Assembly: GCA_009760855.2 (NCBI GenBank)
Contig: WPIO01000021.1
Coordinates: forward strand, 2,890,001-2,954,000
DNA: 64,000 nt
Reading direction: 5' to 3'
From: Cristatella mucedo
Taxonomy: Eukaryota > Bryozoa > Phylactolaemata > Cristatellidae
Made by a program: the position numbers and the translations under genes. This document shows positions 58,101 through 64,000 of this stretch, in pieces (within the stretch, counting starts at the first letter, position 1; each line of letters starts with the position of its first letter). A model generated the notes under the pieces. It saw only the letters and a program-made list of their open reading frames with translations. It was not told the origin of the DNA and ran no database searches.

Positions 58101-60795
58101 GAGGGATTAGAGGGGTCAACGGGCTGCGACCCCCTCCTCCGACGGCTCGGGGAGCGCACCGAGCTTCGGTCGATCGATGGATCGGAAGTCGCAGCCGTCA
58201 ATACTGCGAAAAGCCGCAGAGGACGCTACCCAGCGCCGGCCGTGCGGCGACACGACGCAGTGGCGGCCGGCGTCGTGCAGAGCACGCCCGCCCACCCAGC
58301 GACTACTTCCGCTCTCGTCCCTCCCGCTGCCCCTCTCGAGCCTGGCCTCTTTGATCGCGCTCGCCCGCCGATGGCCTCTCGCGGTTGCTCCGGATTCGCA
58401 ACTATTTTAATTTAGACGACACCTTGCTCAGGTGAGCAGCACTCACGGGCTCGCCGAGGGCGAAACTTCGAGAAAGGGGCGGTGGGTGGTTGGTCTATGA
58501 TGCGTTGATATGCTCTCCATCGAAAACTTGTTTCGTGGTTTTAGTCTCACCAGGCTTTCTAACTGAAGCGGTAGCGGATCTTGGGGTCACCTGCGGCCAG
58601 CGAAAGTCGCTACCATCGCAGCGAGTCATCGGCGGGAAGCCGGCCCGGCGAGGCGAGTGGCCGTGGCAGGTAAGCGGCTGCCGCGGCGATCGGTCGTAGC
58701 GCCATTTTGCTGCATGCTTGGCGAATGGTCGTGCGGGCGCAGTGCCATTTTTCGGCAGGCTTGGCGAACGGTCGTGCGGGCGAAGCGCCATTTTGCTGCA
58801 GGCTTGCCGAGTCTAAGCGGTGGCAAGCCTGCCGCTTAGACGTTCCGACGCGACAGCCGGGGTCCGGCTCGAAGCAAAACCTCTGTGGTCACGTTTTCGT
58901 ACACTGGCGAGGCTGCAAGCGATTAAGCTTAGGCGACAGGCGAGCGAAATATGACAAAAATCCGAGCGAAGATTGAGCAGCGTTGAGGCGTTCGCCAATT
59001 TTCACGCCCCCCCCCCGGGCTAGCCAGTTAGCGTTCCTCCGTATTTAAATATCGCGAACCCCCTATTTATAATATCGAGAGCAGAGGATCCTCCGTTACT
59101 CACTCCAGCGAAGTGGAAACCCATTACTTAAGAATGGTTCGCATTTGTTTTCGATAATACCGTGCTAGTTGGGACCAGTGGTTAAGGTGCTCGCCTCTAA
59201 CGACTGAGGTCAAGCTGAATGTATTTGATGACCAATGTCTCGTTCTCGAGCCGCGAGACATATGTGAAGCGCCTGAACAGAGATCAAGTTTTCGTAGGTC
59301 GCTATACAAATGAATTTTTTTCTTTATTGACCTCCATTCCAAAGGCTGGCTCCTACTTATCGAAAGCTAACACGGAGTTACCTGCATCCGGAAACGAAGT
59401 AGCGGTTTTCTGTAGGCATGAAGGCTGCTATTGGTTAGTTTGCTGTCGGTATGGAGCCGGTAAGAGAAAGGCAAGCTTAACACTAAGACAAAAAAGGGAA
59501 CGGTGATTAGATTCTTTCCGCAAATGACAGTATGCAGCCTGTATACCTACGTGCGCGAGCCGGAATGTTATTGCAGACGCTTGACTCGCTGAAAGCACGC
59601 CACCCCTCTAAGCTTCCCGGTACCGCTGCTGCCCCCAGGTAGCCACCGAGGCAGCCGGCGGCCCCCCTCCGCACAGGCTCGTTCTCGTACGATCCCTCTG
59701 GCTCGAAGTGATACACTCGCCTCGCCTCGCCCCGCCCCGCCCCGAAGCTCTAACCGGTCGCCGTACCGAGACCCGTTTCTTGTTCTCGCGCAGGTGGCCA
59801 TCGTATACAAGCGGAGCCGGTCGCCTGAGCTCGAGAATTACCGCGACTTCCCGTACAACGGGAAGAGCGCCGACGCCCTGTTCACCCCGCTCGGCAATGA
59901 CGACAGCGATGACGAGCGGCAGCCGCAGCAGGGCGGAGGCGGCGGTGGCGAGGACATGGTGCAACATTGCGGGGGTGCGCTCATCGCCCCGCAATGGGTG
60001 CTCACGGCGGCGCACTGCGTGCTCGAGAACGGCACCAGCAAGCTCAAGCGCCGCCTGGCGGTTGTCGCCGGCGAACCCGACCTGAAGGCGCTGTCGCGGG
60101 ACTCGCGAGCGGCGGCGCGGCGGCGCCACGAGATCGCTCGCATCTACTGGCACCGTGACTTCGAGTGGGACCGCGTCGACAGCGACCTGGCGCTGATCAA
60201 GCTCGCCGAGCCGGTTCGCCTGGACGGCGTGTCGACGGCGGCCGGCTGCCTGCCGTCTCGCCACCTGCAGCTTCGCGTGCCGCTCGTGGAGCACGAGCGG
60301 CCCCGCTGCCACGTGCTCGGCTGGGGCAACACGCGGTCGTCGGCACGAGGGTCGAGCAGCGCGCGCCTGCAGCAGGCAGAGGTGCCGCTCGTTCCGCAGA
60401 GGACGTGCCGAAAGGCGTTTGCCAAAGGCGTCACGCGAAACCAGTTCTGCGCCGGCTGGGCGGACGGCCGCAGCGACGCGTGCGACGGCGACAGCGGAGG
60501 GCCGCTCATGTGCCAGGTGCAGGCCGGCGCCGACGACTACCGCTGGGTCGTCTATGGCGTGACGAGCTTCGGGCCGGACGACGGCTGCGGCGTGGCCGGC
60601 AAGTACGGCGTGTACGTCAAGGTGAGCAACTTCGTCGACTGGATCTCGAACATCATGCTCAATGGCGGCGGCAAGGCGGCTTCGAAGAGCGCCGGCGACG
60701 GGCCGCCGCCGCCACCGCCGAAAGAACCTCTCGGCGACGATCCGTTCGCGAACGACGACTTTTCGGCGACGGCGGCTGCGATCTTCGGCGACTAG
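55051..60795 (+). CDS. secreted TSP1–trypsin-like serine protease (4 exons)
   Basis: The join is 55051–55122, 55538–56069, 58545–58669, 59794–60795, giving 576 residues. All introns are GT–AG and phases agree (0, 1, 0). Domains: signal peptide (about 1–22, core LLLLLA), TSP1 module 1 (44–84, WGPWSPC), TSP1 module 2 (120–175, LWSPWSEC), linker, Cys218 propeptide, activation site SQR228|VIGG, and catalytic domain 229–533. The triad is His317 (TAAHC), Asp374 (DLALIKL) and Ser477 (GDSGGP). Asp471 at the base of the S1 pocket predicts trypsin-like cleavage after Arg or Lys. Cysteines for the 42–58, 136–201, 168–182, 191–220 and propeptide 1–122 disulfides are present. The usual Trp215 is Phe502. 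Odd features are an Asp/Gly-rich insert (278–297) and a Pro-rich acidic tail. TSP1 modules usually bind matrix or glycans, so a secreted, surface-targeted enzyme is inferred. The fluke SmSP2 also joins TSP1 to trypsin. An unseen phase 1–1 exon in intron 2 cannot be excluded. Confidence 0.9.
55538..56069 (+). CDS. protease exon 2: two TSP1 modules
   Basis: The acceptor is CTCTCTGCCGTAG at 55537 and the donor is GTAAGT at 56070, leaving phase 1. It encodes residues 25–201 plus one base. Module 1 has Trp44, Trp47 and Cys50, 55, 64, 68, 79 and 84. Module 2 has Trp120, Trp123 and Cys126, 130, 138, 144, 168 and 175. The six-cysteine pattern fits TSP1 folds, though module 2 has a longer spacing before its last cysteines. 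The antisense frames here are compositional. Confidence 0.87.
56680..56965 (-). repeat. unknown intronic repeat, inverted copy
   Basis: Its reverse complement aligns by eye with 57225–57545. Shared words include CCTG(C/T)GG(G/A)TTT near the left end and CAATA(C/T)TC(C/A)CT, GCATCG(C/A)G and TTTTC(A/G)GTCGA towards the other end. Divergence is substantial. The open frames across it are shadows. Confidence 0.6.
57225..57545 (+). repeat. unknown intronic repeat, direct copy
   Basis: The partner of 56680–56965, about 260 bp away in the opposite orientation. Neither copy has visible terminal repeats or coding sequence. Confidence 0.6.
58545..58669 (+). CDS. protease exon 3: propeptide and activation site
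   Basis: The acceptor is GTTTTAG at 58544 (a second, in-frame AG at 58553 would remove three residues). The donor is GTAAGC at 58670. It encodes residues 202–243 with Cys218, the activation Arg228, the new N-terminus VIGG and the EWPWQ strand. Ending right after WPWQ is a common intron position in trypsin-like genes. Confidence 0.87.
58697..58812. repeat. 43-bp minisatellite in intron 3
   Basis: Almost three units share GCGCCATTTTGCTGCA and CTTGGCGAA(T/C)GGTCGTGCGGG. The tract sits about 30 bp after the exon 3 donor. Confidence 0.88.
58814..58844. repeat. perfect hairpin next to the minisatellite
   Basis: GTCTAAGCGG and CCGCTTAGAC are exact reverse complements separated by 11 bases. They overlap a second inverted pair formed by GCAGGCTTGCC just upstream and GGCAAGCCTGC. 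The two foldings compete. Confidence 0.82.
59162..59330 (+). mobile_element. SINE family A, copy 7, in intron 3
   Basis: The only plus-strand copy. It reads GGGACCAGTGGTTAAGGTGC (A box), an insert of about 30 bases, GTTCTCGAGCCGCGAG (B-box area), ACATATGTGAAGCGCCTGAA, and ends CGCTATACAAATGAATT. It lies in the sense direction of the protease gene. Confidence 0.87.
59794..60795 (+). CDS. protease exon 4: catalytic domain and tail
   Basis: The acceptor is CTCGCGCAG at 59793. The exon encodes residues 244–576 and ends at TAG 60793–60795. Almost the whole catalytic domain is in this single exon, with His317, Asp374 and Ser477 and a possible N-glycosylation site at Asn322 (NGT). After the final helix (FVDWISNIML) the tail is Gly/Lys-rich, then six prolines, then acidic and Phe-rich, with no homology that I recognise. 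GC content is much higher than in the flanking repeats, with strong G/C use at third codon positions. Confidence 0.92.
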   Translation: MAIVYKRSRSPELENYRDFPYNGKSADALFTPLGNDDSDDERQPQQGGGGGGEDMVQHCGGALIAPQWVLTAAHCVLENGTSKLKRRLAVVAGEPDLKALSRDSRAAARRRHEIARIYWHRDFEWDRVDSDLALIKLAEPVRLDGVSTAAGCLPSRHLQLRVPLVEHERPRCHVLGWGNTRSSARGSSSARLQQAEVPLVPQRTCRKAFAKGVTRNQFCAGWADGRSDACDGDSGGPLMCQVQAGADDYRWVVYGVTSFGPDDGCGVAGKYGVYVKVSNFVDWISNIMLNGGGKAASKSAGDGPPPPPPKEPLGDDPFANDDFSATAAAIFGD

Positions 60796-61320
60796 CTGGC
60801 GGTGGTGGTGGACGTCGGCGATTCAGAGCATGGCGTCGCTAGCGGCTCGACGTCCTAGGCCATCCCGCCACGGCACCGGCGACTCTGCACTATAACTTAA
60901 GGCGACCCGGCAGGTCCGAAGAGAAGACGCGAAGCGACGGGCGATGCTTCTGCGCGACAATTCGACAGGTGACGCGACGAGAGCGGCACACAGGAGCGGC
61001 GACTGCCACTGTCGGCAGCGGTATCCCGCTACACACAGTGTGCATGTCCTGTAGCTTAACGTGCGTCCAGCCGCGCAGGTCGCATGGCTGCATCTGCTTC
61101 CCGCTGGCGTTCGCTCGCTGCTGCGGCGGCGCCGAGTGATTTCAGAGTTTATTTTTCTACCAAACATTTTTTTTTTACATCGGCTGGCTGTGCAGCTCGA
61201 GAGCTACTCCGTTGCTTCGCGAGCATCTGTCTGCTTTAAGTTATTAGTGCTTTTGTCAGCGGCAACGGATTCGCTCTAGTCCACAGAGCGAGCGAGCCGA
61301 GCCGAACGCGGCACGCGCCT

Positions 61321-61345
61321 CCCCCCCCCCCCCCCCCCCCCCCCC
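61321..61345. repeat. poly(C) tract, 25 bases
   Basis: An uninterrupted run of 25 C on the plus strand, the longest of several G/C homopolymers in the window. The minus strand could form a G-quadruplex. The exact length may be affected by sequencing. Confidence 0.9.
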
Positions 61346-63415
61346 GCACGCAGACGAAGCGCCTCGGCAAGTGACCTGCCGAGAGCCGCATTTTTTTCGT
61401 CGATGCTCATTGGACTTCTCAGGAGGCTCCCGTCACGAAGCACTCGACCTAGCGGCAGGGTTCGGCACAGGGCCCGCAAGTGCGACCATGCTCGGCTGCA
61501 AATTGTGGCCGCCGGCCTCACGTTGAGGAGCCGTGCGGCGGCCAAGGCGGGGCCAGATGAATTTTAAAGAGGTGCTCGAGATTTAAAGATGGGCGAGCGA
61601 GCGGGCCCGCCCATCCGACGGTTCGCGGCGCCTTGCGACCAGCACAGCCGCAGCACTCTGATTCCGCTAGAGGCAAAGCTCGTCGGATCAATCGATCGGG
61701 GGAAGAAGCAGATCCGACCGGCTGCAGCCTGCGAATCCAGCAGCCTCGAGCGGCATTCGACGCCCGCCTCCATCTCGAAAGAAGCACTTGCGGCTTTCGC
61801 GTGCATCCATCGTCGGCCCACGATTTGGCGCCAGCTCGACGTCAGCTCGCGATCCTACCACTCCATCGCAGCTCTTAGTGCGGAGGAGGAGCGAACCCTC
61901 AGTTCCGATCGTCAGTATTTCAAGTTGGCACCGAGTACGGCAGAACTGGCTGTCACGTGACTGACCGCCGGCCGCAGTACCGGCTTGCTCGGACGGCTGG
62001 GCGTCGAAGCGCTTCGGCAAGCAAGTGCACGATGTGGTGAAAAAGTACCGCTGCATTAGCGCGAGGCGCTATCGTTTGAGTGTAAAAACATGCTAATAAA
62101 GCTTCACCGGAGCGATTGGGCTCGTGACAAGTTTCGTGTTGAAGCCTCGAGAATAGTGCTTGGTCTCGACTCAAGCGTAAAATTGCTTGCTTATACCAGT
62201 GCAGTCAGTTTGAAAAAAATTTCTTTCAAAAATTCCACCCTAAGATCGGAACCTAACAAGCAGCAGTCTGCAATTCCTGCGCTCTAAATGTAGGTTAAAA
62301 AAAATGCTTTCAATCGCCCAAACTCGTACCTGCTATAGGTTGTTGTTGATTTTTTCTCACCGACTCCTACGCAACTCGGGGTCAGGTCACAGCTCGTACC
62401 TGGCGGTGTAGCTATACTGCATAGTCAGAGCTGACCTGACAGTCGACGGGCTCCTGCTCGTGCTTAGCGATGGGTATCCGAGGGTATCGGCAGAGGCAGC
62501 CTCTAGTTAGATCGGCATCGTCACCAAAGCCCGGGGGCAGCAAAGTCGAGGCCAGTGCTGCGCTTCGTCCACCAGAGATGCAGTCGCCTCGACGCTGTAA
62601 TGTCACGATCAATTTCCAATAGCTTGACGAGCTGGCGGAAGTAGGTTAAATCACTTGCTAATTAAATGCAGTGCTAGCTTGCCGTTGCCTTCAGTGAGCA
62701 ATATAGACGCGTGGGACGATACGGCTTTCATTTCGCAAAACCAGTCGGCATAAAAGACCACGGATGCTCCAGGACTCCCTCCAACAGAAAGCCGTGCTTG
62801 AAAGGGAATCTTGTGTGCGCCGACCATATTGATGGCCAAATTTAAGGACTTTTGGCTGCTGCTCCGTAATAAGGAAGGTAGCCGCCGTAGGGCAAAACAA
62901 ATGCGACAATCGGCTGAAACTTAAGGATACGCAGGTTATCGCTGGCCGCGGTCTCGTAAACCTCCCGCTTCTTTTCTCGCCGCTCCGGTGCAGACGGAAC
63001 ACGTTTGCTCAACGATCGAGCCCTGCCCGGCCGGCCCAGCTTAGCGTCGCGGCGTCCATTCGCTACCGTCTTGAGCAGTAGGGGCTTAGGTCCTAATGCC
63101 AGTCTGGGCCAGTCTGATTTAGCTCACTCCCTCCTCTAACGGAGCACGTAGAATGTACGGACCGATAATCATTCTAGCGATTTGTTCGTTTTGCTAGCGG
63201 TGCCGGCCAGCACTGGCATTCGATAATTATAAGAACGTCGTTTATTGCCTTAAAAGCCAATAGGTACAGGTTGCATTATTGTCGCCAACAAGGTTTCACC
63301 AGCTGAATCAAGTTTTTCAAAATAGAAATACCAAGGAGTACTTTTTCGCTATGAAGCCGGCTATTGTTGCCTTGTTTACAAGGAAGAGCAGAATCCACCA
63401 TAACTGTTCCAGAGC

Positions 63416-63477
63416 CACGGCCGTCGCATGGCAGTGGCATTAGGATCACGGCCGTCGCATGGCAGTGGCATTAGGAT
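63416..63477. repeat. perfect 31-bp tandem duplication
   Basis: Units 63416–63446 and 63447–63477 are identical (both begin CACGGCCGTCGCATGGCAGT). The identity points to a recent duplication or an assembly artefact. Confidence 0.95.
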
Positions 63478-64000
63478 GCCCGAGATAGCTCTGACTCACA
63501 ATCGGGACGCCCATTAAGGAAACCCTACATAGCTAGCAGAATGTTTAGTATGGTCAAAGACTCAATGTCGAACTTTCACGACGAGTCGTTATTGCTGCCG
63601 TACATAGCAAGTTCATCTCAGAGGGGCACGTCGGATGCATATCTGGGTCAGGCCAGGCTGGTTGCATGGCCCTTGTCAAGGCTCCCAGAGCATGGATGGC
63701 AGAGGGCGAAGTCAATAAGTTTTGCCGAAGAGCAAAATAATAAAGCCCTGAAATCTATGTAAAACCATATTCCTGCCAGTTTATAAAGTATATAATACGT
63801 ATATCGGCTATGGATGTTTGAGATACGTTACGCTCCTTCAATCACAAAGGTTCTGTGCATAGCAAAGCGATCCTCTATAACAGTTACAAATGGGCAAGAT
63901 TGTTTTCGTTCGCAAGAATAGATTCTTGCTAAATGCGGAGAGGAAAATACCATCCTTTTTTCTGCTGATCGATTAGTAAACAGAGACAGTTTTTTGGAGC

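Larger units (their letters stand above)
56070..58544 (+). other. intron 2 of the protease gene
   Basis: A 2475-bp GT–AG intron. It contains two diverged copies of an unknown repeat in opposite orientation (56680–56965 and 57225–57545). No LDL-receptor class A or other domain exon was recognised in either phase 1 frame, although such an exon would be phase-compatible. Confidence 0.75.
60796..64000. other. protease 3' flank and anonymous sequence
   Basis: The 3' UTR of the protease is not delimited. The first clear AATAAA is at about 62095, which would make a UTR of about 1.3 kb. A C25 run at 61321–61345 and a 31-bp tandem pair at 63416–63477 lie here. No further gene was recognised on either strand. 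Confidence 0.5.

Noticed and set aside
59608-60842. Antisense (234 codons) and alternative-frame (225 codons) open frames over the protease exon
   Set aside because: These are shadows of the GC-rich catalytic exon; only the 59794–60795 frame carries the trypsin motifs.

Overview
The window is nuclear DNA of an animal, most likely an invertebrate. It has very low gene density, GT–AG introns, many non-LTR retrotransposon fragments, tRNA-derived SINEs, a solo LTR, a hAT-type MITE and long microsatellites. No bacterial, organellar or viral gene was seen. One complete gene model is supported. It encodes a secreted protein with two thrombospondin type-1 (TSP1) modules and a C-terminal trypsin-like domain. 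A TSP1 plus trypsin architecture is known from the fluke protease SmSP2, so a flatworm or another lophotrochozoan is plausible, but this is a weak inference from one gene.

Layout. 1–7.8 kb is repeat-rich. A degraded LINE (copy A, +) carries three later insertions: two reversed LINE tails and a solo LTR with a perfect 5-bp target duplication. 7.8–22.5 kb is mostly anonymous, with a 187-bp hAT MITE at 9425–9611, two GA/GACA satellite tracts, a TA/TG microsatellite and a 41-bp minisatellite. 22.5–29 kb holds two reverse-strand LINE copies (D and B). Copy B keeps recognisable endonuclease and reverse transcriptase segments broken by stops and frameshifts. 29–43.8 kb is anonymous sequence dotted with SINEs, LINE tails, a (CT)n block and four or five copies of a further short repeat. 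43.8–53.8 kb holds LINE copies G, C, E and F and two decayed protein relics on the minus strand, one unrecognised and one with an OTU-like motif.

54.95–60.8 kb is the protease gene on the plus strand: a TATA/Inr promoter, then exons 55051–55122, 55538–56069, 58545–58669 and 59794–60795. Splice phases agree at every junction and the model gives 576 residues. Intron 2 contains two diverged copies of an unknown repeat in opposite orientation. Intron 3 contains a 43-bp minisatellite and a SINE. 60.8–64 kb has no recognisable gene.

The mobile elements form a network. The LINEs end in an ATT-type microsatellite preceded by a conserved tail of about 75 bp. A tRNA-headed SINE family ends in a version of the same tail, which fits SINE mobilisation by the LINE machinery. 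Alignments, splice sites and repeat boundaries were judged by eye, so element ends are approximate unless target duplications are given.
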